A DNA stretch of 64,000 bases. It comes from Rehaibacterium terrae. GTDB taxonomy: Bacteria > Pseudomonadota > Gammaproteobacteria > Xanthomonadales > Xanthomonadaceae. The stretch is taken from NCBI RefSeq assembly GCF_014202935.1, contig NZ_JACHHX010000006.1, positions 94,497 through 158,496 of the forward strand. The letters are read 5' to 3'. Positions within the stretch are counted from its first letter, which is position 1; each line of letters starts with the position of its first letter. The translations under genes were made by a program, and so were the position numbers. The notes beneath the pieces were generated by a model. The model made no database searches. It was not told where the DNA came from and saw nothing but the letters and a program-made list of their open reading frames with translations. Shown piece by piece: positions 28,385-39,700 of this stretch.

Positions 28385-28806
28385 CCGGCCGCCAGGGTCG
28401 GCCCCGCCTCCGCGACCGACCCCGAGGCGCATGACGATGGTTCGGGCCGTCGCCACAGCCACACGCCGACCACCGCCATGATTCCGGTGCCGGTCGCCCA
28501 CATCCACAGCCGGGCCGGACTCAGCCACATCAGCAGCGAGCACAGCGCCATCATCCCCAGCGCCAGGCGCTTGGCGCGCCGGCTGACCGCGCCATGCGCC
28601 TCCCAGTCGCGGATCATCGGCCCGAAGGTGCGATGCGCCAGCAACCAGGCGTGCAGCCGCTTGGAACCGCGCGCGGCGCAGAACGAGGCCAGCAGGATGA
28701 AGGGCACGGTCGGCAGGCCGGGCACGAGCACGCCGATCGCACCCAGGCCGAGCGCGACCCAGGCAGCCGCCAACCAGAGCCAACGGACGATGCGGGACGA
28801 CGTCAT
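28354..28806 (-). CDS. YbaN-like DUF454 inner-membrane protein
   Basis: The 150-residue protein starts with MTSSRIVRWLWLAAAWVALG and the family block GVLVPGLPTVPFILLASFCAARGSKR, then HAWLLAHRTFGPMIRDWEAHGAVSRRAK, which is the hallmark of DUF454. Three to four spans are predicted. The function is unknown; some members sit near haem genes. The C-terminal 30 residues are polar and run antisense through the end of the NlpC/P60 gene, an unusual coding overlap. Confidence 0.85.
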   Translation of the reverse strand: MTSSRIVRWLWLAAAWVALGLGAIGVLVPGLPTVPFILLASFCAARGSKRLHAWLLAHRTFGPMIRDWEAHGAVSRRAKRLALGMMALCSLLMWLSPARLWMWATGTGIMAVVGVWLWRRPEPSSCASGSVAEAGPTLAAGQRSTRRANR

Positions 28807-28866
28807 GACGCGACAAGGATAGCCGCGCAGACGCGGCCGCGCCCGGCCGGCGCCACACGTCACCCC

Positions 28867-29460
28867 TCAGCCCCCGGCCGGCAGCCGGCAGGCCATGAGC
28901 CAGTCCTTCTGCGGATCGGTGCCGACATGAAACACGGCGGTGCCGATCGTCTCGAAGCCGTGCTTGCGGTAGAAGCGGATCGCCCGCGGCGCCTGCTGCC
29001 AGACGCTCAGCCAGAGCGCATCGGCGCCGCGCTCGCGAGCGGTCGCCTTGGCCGCCTCCATCAGCGATGCCGCCCAGCCTCTACCGTGCAGATCGCGGCG
29101 CAGATAGAAACGTCGCATCTCCACCGGCGCCTGCGCCTGCAGCGCCTCGGGCGCCGGCTGGCCGAACACCAACTGGGCGTAGCCGGCGTAATCGCCGGGC
29201 GGGCCGATCACCAGCGTCACGCAGGCCGGGTCGGTCAGCTCCCGGGACTGGCGGGCGGCGCTGAAGTGGTGGCGGACGTGGGCCAGCACGTCCTCCTGCC
29301 GGCTGCCGTGGCCGAAGGCGTCGAGAAAGGCATGCGCCATGAAGCGGCTCAACAGCGCCGCCTCCGCCGTCCGGGCGCGGCGGATCGACGGCAGGCCCTC
29401 GAAGGGCGCGGCCCCGCCTGTCCTGTCCCCTGCACGGGGCATCGCATGTCGCTCGTTCAT
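28867..29460 (-). CDS. GNAT-family N-acetyltransferase
   Basis: The 197-residue protein fits the acetyl-CoA dependent GNAT fold. Core elements are IRRARTAEAALLSRFMAHAF (first strand and helix), VEMRRFYLRRDLHGRGWAASLMEAA, which holds the acetyl-CoA pyrophosphate loop (R-x-x-G-x-G/A variant HGRGWA), and WLSVWQQAPRAIRFYRKHGFETIG. The start at MNERHAMPR has GGAGG 11 bases upstream; a later ATG (MPRAG) is possible. The substrate is unknown. The 208-base gap upstream of it (29461-29668) shows no further gene. Confidence 0.85.
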   Translation of the reverse strand: MNERHAMPRAGDRTGGAAPFEGLPSIRRARTAEAALLSRFMAHAFLDAFGHGSRQEDVLAHVRHHFSAARQSRELTDPACVTLVIGPPGDYAGYAQLVFGQPAPEALQAQAPVEMRRFYLRRDLHGRGWAASLMEAAKATARERGADALWLSVWQQAPRAIRFYRKHGFETIGTAVFHVGTDPQKDWLMACRLPAGG

Positions 29461-29668
29461 CGGGACAGCCCCCTCCGGTGGTGGCGCGGGCGGTCGTGAC
29501 CGGGTACTGCCGGCTCCCGGTGGCGGACCGGGCGCCCCGTCGGCGCGCGCCGTCGCGCATCGATCGGAAAAGGCCCCTGGCGGTGGGCAGCGCGCCAACA
29601 GGGTGCCGCGAACGGCACCGGTTCCGCCGCTCCGTATTCCTTCGCACGCAGGCCGGGGCGGGGAGCGG

Positions 29669-30205
29669 TCACGAGGCGGCCTCCTCACTCTCGACCCGGC
29701 CGCGTTCATGCATCCGCGCATGCAGGGCCTGGCGCTGCCGCGCCAGCGCGCCGGCATGGGCCAGCCGGCCCGCGTGGTCGCCCGGCGGCGGCCCCAGCGC
29801 CAGCCGGAATGCGCAGAAATCGGCGTAGGCCTCGAGCGTATGGCGCAGCCGGCGCAGCATCAGCGCCAGCATGATCGCGTCGTCGATCAGGCCGATCACC
29901 TCGATGTGGTCCGGGATCATGTCTTCCGGATCGCTGAAGTAGGCCAGTGCCTGCAGGACCTGTTCGCGATCCTCGCGCGGCAGCCCCCAGGCCTCGTCCT
30001 CGACCATCAGGATCAGCCGCTGCACCTCGCACAGCTGGCGACGGACGAAGCCCGGCGCCGTACCGATCGGCAGCTGATCGAGCGCGTGCTTGGCGCCGTC
30101 GATGATGTCGCACTCCTCGGCGCAGGCAACCCGCTGCACCGCCCGGGCCGTGGCCTCGCGGAAGCGCTGCAGGTCGTCCGGCTCGAGTTCGAAGACAATG
30201 CGCAC
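29669..30205 (-). CDS. YkvA-type DUF1232 protein
   Basis: The 178-residue protein holds the DUF1232 block ALAYFSDPEDMIPDHIEVIG followed by LIDDAIMLALMLRRL, close to the family pattern Y..SP.DLIPD..P..G..DD. Function of the family is unknown; some members are membrane-associated. The GTG start at MRIVFELEPDDLQRF is chosen because a purine-rich GGGGGAGGGG stretch lies just upstream. An ATG-like start 23 codons earlier is less likely. It is divergent from the stress-protein operon. Confidence 0.8.
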   Translation of the reverse strand: MRIVFELEPDDLQRFREATARAVQRVACAEECDIIDGAKHALDQLPIGTAPGFVRRQLCEVQRLILMVEDEAWGLPREDREQVLQALAYFSDPEDMIPDHIEVIGLIDDAIMLALMLRRLRHTLEAYADFCAFRLALGPPPGDHAGRLAHAGALARQRQALHARMHERGRVESEEAAS

Positions 30206-30355
30206 GCGGCCCCTCCCCCGATCGCATCGCGTGAAGAAGGGGTGAAAGATAGCCCCAGTCCCGCCCCGGGTCACGCGGCGCGTTTTTGACCGCGATCAGG
30301 TCGTTGCCGGCCACGGCGGGCACAATGGGAACACATCCGTCTCGTGGAGGGCACC

Positions 30356-31252
30356 ATGGACCGCATCCGCACCATCCTCGCCGCCACCGATTTCTCCGCT
30401 CATGCCGAGCTGGCCACACAACGCGCCGGATTGCTGGCGCGCGATCTGGATGCCGGACTGGAGCTGATCCACGTCCACACCGGGCTCGGCCCCGGCCCGA
30501 TCTGGAGCGACCCGGGCGGCGGCGTGCTGATCGACGAGAGCCGCATCGTCGAAAACCTGCGGGAGCGGCTGGAAACCGTGCGCGAAGCCCTGCAGCGGAA
30601 GTACTCGATCACGGCGCATGCCATCATCCAGACCGGCACCGTCCACCGCCGCGTGCACGAGCGCGCCCGCGACGTGCAGGCCGACCTGGTGGTGATCGGC
30701 GCCACCGGCGCGGGCGCCATCGCCCGTCGCCTGTTCGGTTCGCGTGCGCAGACGCTCGTTCGAACCGCGCAGCGACCGGTGCTGGTGGTACGGCAACCGG
30801 TCGCCGATGCCTACCGTCGGGTGCTGGTCGCCACCGACTTCAGCGACGATGCGGAGCGCGCCGCACGCCTCGGCATGACCCTGGCGCCCGAAGCCGCCTT
30901 CACCTTCCTCACCACGCTGGACCTGCCCGCCCACCACTCCGAGCCGGTGATGGGCCTGGACGAAACGGAACGCGCCGCCCGCCTGCAGGCGGCCCGCGAG
31001 CATGCCCGCAAGCAGCTTCGCGCCCTGGCCGACAAGCATGGTCATGAGGCCTCGGCCATCCTGGTCCGCGACGGCCGCGCCGCCGACGAGCTGCCGGACA
31101 TCGCCCGCGAAATCGACGCCGAGCTGCTGTGCATCGGCGCCCACGGCAAGAGCCGGCTGGAGGCCGGCCTGCTCGGCAGCACCAGCCTGCACGCCGTCGC
31201 CGAGGCGCCCTGCGACGTGCTGGTGGCACCGCACCGGGCGGAGGACACATGA
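30356..31252 (+). CDS. tandem-domain universal stress protein 1
   Basis: Cytoplasmic protein of 298 residues with two fused UspA domains (about 1-145 and 150-298). Both domains begin with the strand-helix I(L/V)(V/L)ATDFS. The ATP-binding motif G-2x-G-9x-G-S is present in each: GATGAGAIARRLFGS and GAHGKSRLEAGLLGS. GTGGAGGG lies just before the ATG. It is the first gene of a four-gene operon; its TGA overlaps the next ATG. Confidence 0.92.
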   Translation: MDRIRTILAATDFSAHAELATQRAGLLARDLDAGLELIHVHTGLGPGPIWSDPGGGVLIDESRIVENLRERLETVREALQRKYSITAHAIIQTGTVHRRVHERARDVQADLVVIGATGAGAIARRLFGSRAQTLVRTAQRPVLVVRQPVADAYRRVLVATDFSDDAERAARLGMTLAPEAAFTFLTTLDLPAHHSEPVMGLDETERAARLQAAREHARKQLRALADKHGHEASAILVRDGRAADELPDIAREIDAELLCIGAHGKSRLEAGLLGSTSLHAVAEAPCDVLVAPHRAEDT

Positions 31253-32151
31253 ACCGCCCGCTCCGCACCCTGCTCGCCTGCACCGACTTCTCCCCGCATG
31301 CCACCCAGGCCGTGCACCGCGCCGCGCGGCTGGCGGGAGCGCACGCTGCGACGCTGGTACTGGCGCACGCCTACGACGCGCCGACCATCGTCCCGGCCTG
31401 GGGCGACCCGGGCGGCGGCGCCTGGGTCAGCGAGGAGCAGGTCAGCGAAGGCCTCCGCGAGCGGCTGCAGCGCGAGGGCGCCGAACTCGCCACCGAGTAC
31501 GGCATCGCGGTACAGACGACACTCCTGACCGGCAGCGTGCACCGACGCCTGGTCGAGCATGCCGATGCGACCGGGGCCGATCTGCTGGTGGTCGGCGCGC
31601 ACGGCGACACCGGCCTGCTCGGCCGTCTGCTCGGTTCGACCACCCAGAAGATCCTGCGCCTCAGCCACCGCCCGGTCCTGGTGGTGCGCACGCCGGCCAC
31701 CAGCGACTACGCCCGCGTGCTTGTCGCCACCGACTTCTCCGAACCGGCGCGCGAGGCGGCACGGCTGGCCGGCACGCTGTGCCCGGCGGCGCGGATGTGG
31801 CTGCTGCATGCACACGAGCCGGCACTGGAGAGCCGCCTGGCCTACGCCCGCATCGACCCCAAACTGGGCGAGCGCTATCTGAGCCTGGCGCTGGCCGAGG
31901 CCGGGCGCGCGCTGACCGAGTTCAATGACGCGCTGAAGGAAGCCGGCGTCGTCGCAACCCCGCTGCTGCGGCAAGGCCATCCCTCGCTGTTGTTGCCGGC
32001 GGCGATCGACGAGCTCGACATCCAGCTGCTCGCGCTCGGCGCACAGGGCAAGTCCCTGCTGGAGTCCGGCCTGCTCGGCAGCGTCAGCCAGCACGCGGTG
32101 GCGCAATCGCCGTGCGACGTGCTGGTGGTGCCGCGCGCCGCCGGCGACTGA
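31249..32151 (+). CDS. tandem-domain universal stress protein 2
   Basis: The 300-residue protein is a paralogue of the preceding one, with two UspA domains (LLACTDFS and VLVATDFS starts). ATP-loop motifs GAHGDTGLLGRLLGS and GAQGKSLLESGLLGS are intact. The ATG overlaps the TGA of the upstream gene (ATGA), so the two are translationally coupled. Duplicated Usp proteins usually respond to stasis, low oxygen or ion stress, but the signal here is not known. Confidence 0.92.
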   Translation: MNRPLRTLLACTDFSPHATQAVHRAARLAGAHAATLVLAHAYDAPTIVPAWGDPGGGAWVSEEQVSEGLRERLQREGAELATEYGIAVQTTLLTGSVHRRLVEHADATGADLLVVGAHGDTGLLGRLLGSTTQKILRLSHRPVLVVRTPATSDYARVLVATDFSEPAREAARLAGTLCPAARMWLLHAHEPALESRLAYARIDPKLGERYLSLALAEAGRALTEFNDALKEAGVVATPLLRQGHPSLLLPAAIDELDIQLLALGAQGKSLLESGLLGSVSQHAVAQSPCDVLVVPRAAGD

Positions 32152-32216
32152 TTGCGCCCACGACGGGATGCGGCTGCGGCATCATGGGCCACAGCCGCCA
32201 CACGGATGTCGTCGCC

Positions 32217-33872
32217 ATGAGCCCGCTCTACACCGAGATCACCCTGCTGCTGTTCGCCACCGCGCTGATCGGTCTGGCGGCGCTGCGGCTGCGCCAGCCG
32301 GTGATCGTGGCCTACATCCTGATCGGCATCCTCGCCGGTCCGTCGGTGCTGGACTGGGTCAGCGCGCACGAGCCGATGGAGCTGCTGGCCGAGATCGGCG
32401 TGACCATCCTGCTGTTCGTGGTCGGCCTGAAGCTCGACCTGCGGCTGGTGCGGCAACTGGGCCCGGTGGCACTGGCCACCGGCCTGGGCCAGCTCGCCTT
32501 CACCATCGTGATCGGCTTCCTGATCGGCCTGGCGCTGGCGATGGGCGTGGTCAAGGCGCTGTACGTCGCGGTCGCGCTGACCTTCTCCAGCACGATCATC
32601 ATCGTCAAGCTGCTGTCGGACAAACGCGAGATCGACTCGCTGCACGGCCGCATCGCGATGGGCTTCCTGATCGTGCAGGACATCGCCGTGGTGGTGGCGA
32701 TGATGGTGCTCGGCACCCAGGGCGCGATCGACGCCGACGCCGACATCGGCTGGCTGCTTCAGACCACCGAGGTGCTGGCCAAGATCGCCGGCGTCGCGGT
32801 GCTGGTCGGCGCGCTGATGCGCTGGGTGCTGCCGCGGCTGCTGCACTGGATGGCCGCCTCGCAGGAGCTGCTGCTGGTGTTCGCCGTCGCCTGGGGCACC
32901 ACGCTGGCCGCCGGCGGCGAGTGGCTGGGCTTCAGCAAGGAGGTCGGCGCCTTCCTGGCCGGCTTCTCGCTGGCCTCGCTGCCGTTCCGCGAGGCGATCA
33001 ACGCCCGCCTGGCCAGCCTGCGCGACTTCCTGCTGCTGTTCTTCTTCGTCGACCTCGGCACCAAGCTCGACCTGTCGATGCTCGGCGCGGAGGTGCCCGC
33101 GGCCATCGCACTGTCGCTGTTCGTGCTGATCGGCAACCCGCTGATCGTGATGGCGATCATGGGTGCGATGGGCTACCGCAAGCGCACCGGCTTCCTCGCC
33201 GGCCTCACCGTCGCCCAGATCAGCGAGTTCTCGATCATCTTCGTCGCCATGGGCGTCAGCCTGGGCCACGTCGACAACCAGGCGCTCGGGCTGGTCACGC
33301 TGGTCGGTCTGATCACCATCACCCTGTCCACCTACATGATCCTCTACTCGCACCGGCTGTACGCCTGGTGCGAGCCGTTCCTCGGCGTGTTCGAGCGCCG
33401 CGACCCGTACCGCGAGAGCGAACTCGACGAACCCACCGAGCACGCCGACGTGATCGTGTTCGGCCTCGGCCGCTATGGCCAGCGGCTGGCCGAGCGGCTG
33501 GCCGGCTCGGGGCTGCAGGTACTTGGCGTCGACTTCGACCCCGAAGTGCTGCGCCGTGCCCGCAGCGGCGCCTGCCGGGTGCTGTTCGGCGACGCCGAAG
33601 ACGACGAGTTCATCGCCCACCTGCCGCTCGCCCAAGCGCGCTGGGTGGTCAGCACGCTGCGCAACGAGGAGGTCGACCGCAGCCTGCTCGATGCGCTGCG
33701 CAAGCACGGCTTCACCGGCCATATCGCCGTCACCGCGCACAACGCCGCCCAGGGCCACCGGCTGCTGCATGCCGGTGCCGACGAAATCCTGCTGCCCTTC
33801 CACGACGCCGCCGATTTCGCCGCCCGCCGGATCGCCAGGGATCTCGGCCAGGCCACGGACACCACCGCATGA
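32217..33872 (+). CDS. KefB/CPA2-type cation:proton antiporter with TrkA-N domain
   Basis: The 551-residue inner-membrane protein has about 12 spans at residues 1-390 (VIVAYILIGILAGPSVL, FLIVQDIAVVVAMMVLG, FSKEVGAFLAGFSLASLP, QISEFSIIFVAMGV). This is followed by a cytoplasmic nucleotide-binding domain starting DVIVFGLGRYGQRLAERL, with the G-x-G-x-x-G motif. The conserved Q-D-I-A in span 5 region fits CPA2 exchangers of the KefB/KefC/YbaL group. It probably moves K+ or Na+ against H+. The start MSPLYTEITLLL is preferred to a Met 11 codons earlier. The gene is embedded between stress-protein genes. Confidence 0.92.
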   Translation: MSPLYTEITLLLFATALIGLAALRLRQPVIVAYILIGILAGPSVLDWVSAHEPMELLAEIGVTILLFVVGLKLDLRLVRQLGPVALATGLGQLAFTIVIGFLIGLALAMGVVKALYVAVALTFSSTIIIVKLLSDKREIDSLHGRIAMGFLIVQDIAVVVAMMVLGTQGAIDADADIGWLLQTTEVLAKIAGVAVLVGALMRWVLPRLLHWMAASQELLLVFAVAWGTTLAAGGEWLGFSKEVGAFLAGFSLASLPFREAINARLASLRDFLLLFFFVDLGTKLDLSMLGAEVPAAIALSLFVLIGNPLIVMAIMGAMGYRKRTGFLAGLTVAQISEFSIIFVAMGVSLGHVDNQALGLVTLVGLITITLSTYMILYSHRLYAWCEPFLGVFERRDPYRESELDEPTEHADVIVFGLGRYGQRLAERLAGSGLQVLGVDFDPEVLRRARSGACRVLFGDAEDDEFIAHLPLAQARWVVSTLRNEEVDRSLLDALRKHGFTGHIAVTAHNAAQGHRLLHAGADEILLPFHDAADFAARRIARDLGQATDTTA

Positions 33873-34762
33873 GCACGTCGATCCGCCGGATTCTTGCCGC
33901 CACCGATTTCTCCGAACCGGCCGCGCAGGCGGCCGAGCGCGCCGCCCTGCTCGCCCGCGGGCACGGCGCGCGGCTGTGGCTGGCGCACGCCTTCGAGTCC
34001 GCCGGGGTGCTCGCCGCCGGCACCGACGCGGCCGGCCTGCCGGTGAGCGATAAGGCGCTCGTCGACGGCGTCTGTGCGCACCTGGCCGATGCCGCCGCCG
34101 CCCTGGCCTCGCGCCACGGCATCGAGGTCCGCCCCGTGCTGTTGCAGGGCCTGCTGCACCGCGCCCTGCCCCGATTCGTCGAGGACGAGGGCATCGACCT
34201 GGTCGTGGTCGGCGCCCGCGGCGAACGCCACCTGCTCGACCACCTGCTCGGCTCCACCGCGCAACGTGTGGTGCAGACCGCGACACGCCCGACGCTGGTC
34301 GTCCGCCAGCCACCCGCCACCAGCTACCGTCGCGTCGTCGCCGCCACCGACTTCTCCGACGCCGCCCGCGCGGCCGCGCGTTTCGCGAGCATGCTGCTGC
34401 CGGATGCGCAACTGCTCCTGCTCCACGTCCACGAAGCACCGTACGACCGTCAGCTCGCCTATGCCGGCATCGACGACACCCGGCGCGAGCACTACCGAAA
34501 GCAGTCCGCACTGGATGCGATGCATTCGCTGGAGAGTTTCGCCGCATCGCTCGGCGCGCCTGGCCACCACGCCGTGCCCGCGCTGCGCAGCGGCCACCCC
34601 ATCCAGGCGATCGGCGAATTCGTCGCCGAATCCTCGGCCGACCTGCTGGTGATCGGCAGCAGCGGCAAGTCACGGATCGAGGCCGGCCTGCTCGGAAGCG
34701 TCAGCCAGCACGCCCTGTCCCGGCTGGATCGCGACGTGCTGATCGTGCCGCCGGGGCCCTGA
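33869..34762 (+). CDS. tandem-domain universal stress protein 3
   Basis: The 297-residue protein has two UspA domains (ILAATDFSEPAAQAAERAAL and VVAATDFSDAARAAARFASM). ATP-loop motifs are GARGERHLLDHLLGS and GSSGKSRIEAGLLGS. The ATG overlaps the antiporter TGA (ATGA), which places it firmly in the operon. The 61-residue region after the second domain start (YDRQLAYAGIDDTRREHYRK) parallels ESRLAYARIDPKLGERYLS in protein 2, showing that these two are closest relatives. Confidence 0.92.
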   Translation: MSTSIRRILAATDFSEPAAQAAERAALLARGHGARLWLAHAFESAGVLAAGTDAAGLPVSDKALVDGVCAHLADAAAALASRHGIEVRPVLLQGLLHRALPRFVEDEGIDLVVVGARGERHLLDHLLGSTAQRVVQTATRPTLVVRQPPATSYRRVVAATDFSDAARAAARFASMLLPDAQLLLLHVHEAPYDRQLAYAGIDDTRREHYRKQSALDAMHSLESFAASLGAPGHHAVPALRSGHPIQAIGEFVAESSADLLVIGSSGKSRIEAGLLGSVSQHALSRLDRDVLIVPPGP

Positions 34763-34791
34763 TCGGGACACTGCCTGCACTCCCGCCACGT

Positions 34792-34808
34792 CCCGCCCTG
34801 AGGGCGGG
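34792..34808 (+). terminator. GC hairpin after the stress-protein operon
   Basis: CCCGCCC-TGA-GGGCGGG forms a 7-bp stem 30 bases after the last stop codon, without a T-run. It may be a weak or Rho-assisted terminator. The remaining gap to 35157 (about 350 bases) shows no convincing gene and could include a long leader for the helicase mRNA. Confidence 0.5.
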
Positions 34809-35157
34809 GAGGATCCCCGTCGGCCGGTCGCGGTGCCGGTTACGGTGTGTCCGTGTTCACCCACACGCCCTGCAGGCCATCACTGTGGTCCCGTTCAGGT
34901 CCGCGCTGGCGGCGACGTCCGCTTTCGCGTACAGTTCGCCGCGTTTGCCGCACCGGCTGTCCGTCTTCCCCAAGGTCACGCCGTCGCCGGATCCGCCTTT
35001 CGCCGATTCCGCGTCCGCTCCACGCCGCACGTCTTCCGTCGCGCAAACCCGGGCCATTCCGCCATCCGGCGGGCGCCCGCCAATCCCTGCTCGCAGCGCG
35101 GTTCACCGGGAACGCTCCGAGATCCTGGCCTGATGGCCATCGCTCAGGAGCGAATCC

Positions 35158-36483
<1,326 letters not shown>

Positions 36484-36506
36484 AACCACCGCCAGGTTGT
36501 GCTCCG

Positions 36507-36545
36507 ACAGGCCGGACGAGCGATCGTCCGGCCTGTGTGTTTTGT
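36507..36545 (+). terminator. rho-independent terminator of rhlE
   Basis: ACAGGCCGGACGA (36507-36519) pairs perfectly with TCGTCCGGCCTGT (36524-36536) over a GCGA loop, followed by GTGTTTTGT. It starts 24 bases after the stop codon. Confidence 0.88.
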
Positions 36546-36655
36546 CCCACCAGCGTGCTCATGCCTGCGGCGCGCGTATCGAATGCGCGCCAAGCGATTG
36601 ATTTTGCGAGCCATACATCCGACCAGTCGCGTGCCGGAGAAGTCGTTGGCATCCA

Positions 36656-36681
36656 CAAAATGTGACATACATCACATTTTG
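36656..36681 (+). promoter_or_regulatory. CRP/Clp-type operator upstream of M36 peptidase
   Basis: The core TGTGA-CATACA-TCACA at 36661-36676 matches the CRP consensus perfectly. The arms extend to 10 exactly complementary bases each (CAAAATGTGA and TCACATTTTG). It ends 74 bases before the peptidase start codon. In Xanthomonads this site type is read by Clp, which activates extracellular enzymes. Confidence 0.85.
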
Positions 36682-36754
36682 GCCGGCCGCACCGAAGGGC
36701 TGCGTTGGGCTGTCGTGCAAGGGGGACACACACCACGCTTTGGGGAGCCATCGC

Positions 36755-39700
36755 ATGAGCACCGCATACCGCACGCCCACAGCGGCCGTGACGTCGTCGT
36801 CCATGTCGCAGCGCCGCCAGCCGCGCATCATCACCCGGACTTCGCTGGCCATCGCCATCACAGCAGCACTCTGCCTGGCCGCGCCGGCGGCCGCGGCTCC
36901 CGACGCCGGACGCGGCAAGGGAATCGACAGATCCTTGATCCGCAGCGATGCCGAAAACCCGCGCAGCCGGGTAGTGTTCGACCTCGACGGCGGCTTTCTG
37001 ACCGCACCGAGTGCGATGCCCGCGGCGCAAGTAGCATTGGACTATGTCGCCGCGCATCCATCGGATTTCGGCCTGAACGCACGCGATGTCCGCACGCTGT
37101 TCGTCGAGAAGGCCTACACCAGCGACCACGACGGCGTGCACTACGTCACGCTCGGTCAGGAGGTGGACGGCATCCGTGTGCACAACGCGCGTCTGGTCGC
37201 CGTCGTGAGTCCGGAAGGCAGGCTGGTGAAGATCGGTGGACGCACCGGCACCAGCAAGACCTCCGGCAACGCCCGGCTCACCGCCGGCGAAGCCATCGGC
37301 CTGTCGGCCGAGCGGGGCCATGCCGGCACGCGCGCCGCACCGCGCGGCGCGGCCACACGCGCCAAGGGGCGTCACGTCTTCGAGAACCCCTATGCGCGCG
37401 ACATATTCCAGCCCACCCCGGTCAGCGCCGAACTGGTCTGGCACCTGCGCGACGACGGCAGCCTGCGGCTGGCGTGGCTGACCGATGTCGAGGTGTCGGG
37501 CACGTCCTGGTACGAAACCCTGCTCGACGCCGAGAGCGGCGAAATCATCGAGCGCGAGAGCCGTTACGCCCATGACAGCCATCCCCAAGGCACGGTATTC
37601 ACCGGCCAACACCCCGATGCCAGTCCCGGCGGTCGCGTAGTGCGGGACCTGGTCGGCCTCGACGGCAACTGGTCCACCGGCACCACCACCTCAGGCAACA
37701 ACGTCAACGCCTACCAGGACCGCGGCAACAACAACGCCATCGGCTACCAGCCGCAGGGTGTGGACGGGCGGCTGTTCAACTTCCCGTTCACCGACGCGTG
37801 GCGCGCGCTGCCGGACGGCACTGACTTCGGTGACATTCCCGAAGCCACCTGGAATGCCGCGATCGACGCCGACCGCGACGCCGTCATCACCCAGTTGTTC
37901 TACTACACCAACGACATGCACGACTGGTTGTACGGCTACGGCTTCAACGAGGCCTCCGGCAACTTCCAGGTCGACAACTTCGGTCGCGGTGGCCTGGGCG
38001 GCGACCCGGTACTGGCCGAAGCGCACGATGGCATCGATTTCGGCTGCCTGGACAACGCCAACCCGCCCAATCCCATCCGCTGCGCGAACAACGCCAATTT
38101 CGGCACGCCTGCCGACGGCGCCAGCCCGCGCATGCAGATGTACCTGTGGATCCGTCCCAACCGACCGTACCGCGACGGCAGCCTCGACGGCGATGTGATC
38201 GCCCACGAATACGGCCATGGCGTGTCCAACCGGCTGGTCCCAGGCACGATCAGCAACGCCACCAACCAGGCCGGCTCGCTCGGCGAAGGCTGGAGCGATG
38301 CGATCTCGTTCCTGCGTTGGGGTGACGCCACGGTTGGCGAGTACGTCACCGGAAATGCCACCAGGGGCATCCGCAACTTCGCCTATGACGTTCATCCCTG
38401 GCTGTACGGCAACTACAGCACTGCCGTAACCTCGCCCCACCGCAACGGCGAGATCTGGGCGGCGATGATGTACCAGATTCGCATCCGCCTCGGCATCGCG
38501 GCCACCACGCGGCTGATGCTCGATGGCATGCGCGCCACCGCCAACGGCCCGAATGTGCGATTCATCGATGCCCGCGACGGCATCATCGCTGCCGACCAGG
38601 CCAGCGGCGCCACCCGGCGATGCCCGCTATGGGCGAGTTTTTCTCTGCGCGGGCTGGGCACCGGTGCGATCTCGGCCGGGCTGCACGCATCGCAGAGCAA
38701 CAACTTCGACGCACCCGCCGACTGCTTGCCGAGCGCCGACGCCGGCGGGCCGTACAGCACGCCCGAGGGTACCGACACAAGCCTGTCCGCCGCGGCTTCC
38801 GTCAGCGGCAGCCATGCCAGTGCCGGCGCCATCGTCAGCTACGAGTGGGACCTGGACAACGATGGTCAGTACGACGACGCCACCGGCATCACTGCCGATT
38901 TCACTGCTGTCGGCCAGGACGGCAGCTTCACCGTCGGCCTGCGCGTCACCGACGAATGGGGTCTGAGCGCCACCACCAGCGTCAACGTCACCGTGACCAA
39001 CGTGCTGCCGACCGTGAACATCGACGCGATCGCGCCGATCGACGAGCTGGGCACCGTCACGGTCAGCGGCACCATCACCGACCCGGGCTGGCTAGAACCG
39101 CTCACCGCCACCATCGACTTCGACGACGGTGCCGGCCCGCAGGCGCTGGCCGGCACGCTGGAGAACGTGCGCCCGGATGCGACGCTGACCTTCTCTGTGC
39201 AGAAGCAGTACGGCGACGACGGCCTGTTCGATGTCCAGATCTGCGCGCGGGACCTGATCGGCGGCGCGCCGAATCCGACGCTGGTGTGTGACATCGCCGT
39301 GGCGGACGTCGCCAACATCGACCCGGAAGTCGCGATCGACACCGGCGGCATGCAGGACTACGGCGGCAACCCGGCCTTCGTGCTGAAGAAGGGCGAGGAG
39401 ATTTCGATCACGGGAACCAGCGTGGATCCTGGCAGCGACGACCTCACCTTCACCTGGGACTGGGACGACGGCAGCAGCGACGACCGGATCTCGCGGGTCA
39501 ACCCGCCGGCCGACGACCCGCTCAAGAGCCCGTCGATCCAGCCGCGCGACGTGACCCTGTCGCAGGCGCACACGTATGGCGAAGCCTGCCTGTACGACTT
39601 CAGCCTCGTCGTGGTCGACGACGACGGCGGCCAGGGCAGCGACAACGCCGCGGTGGTGGTCACCGGCAATGCCTCGGCCTCGAAAGGCTCGGGCTGGTGG

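Noticed and set aside
31875..34673. 932-codon open frame opposite the antiporter and the third stress protein
   Set aside because: The plus strand carries intact antiporter and Usp motifs; the antisense product is low-complexity.
34763..35157. Small gene in the gap before rhlE (an open frame reading MSVFTHTPCRPSLWS...)
   Set aside because: The frame overlaps rhlE in another frame, is arginine- and proline-rich with no ribosome site, and looks like chance GC-rich sequence. The gap is better read as leader.
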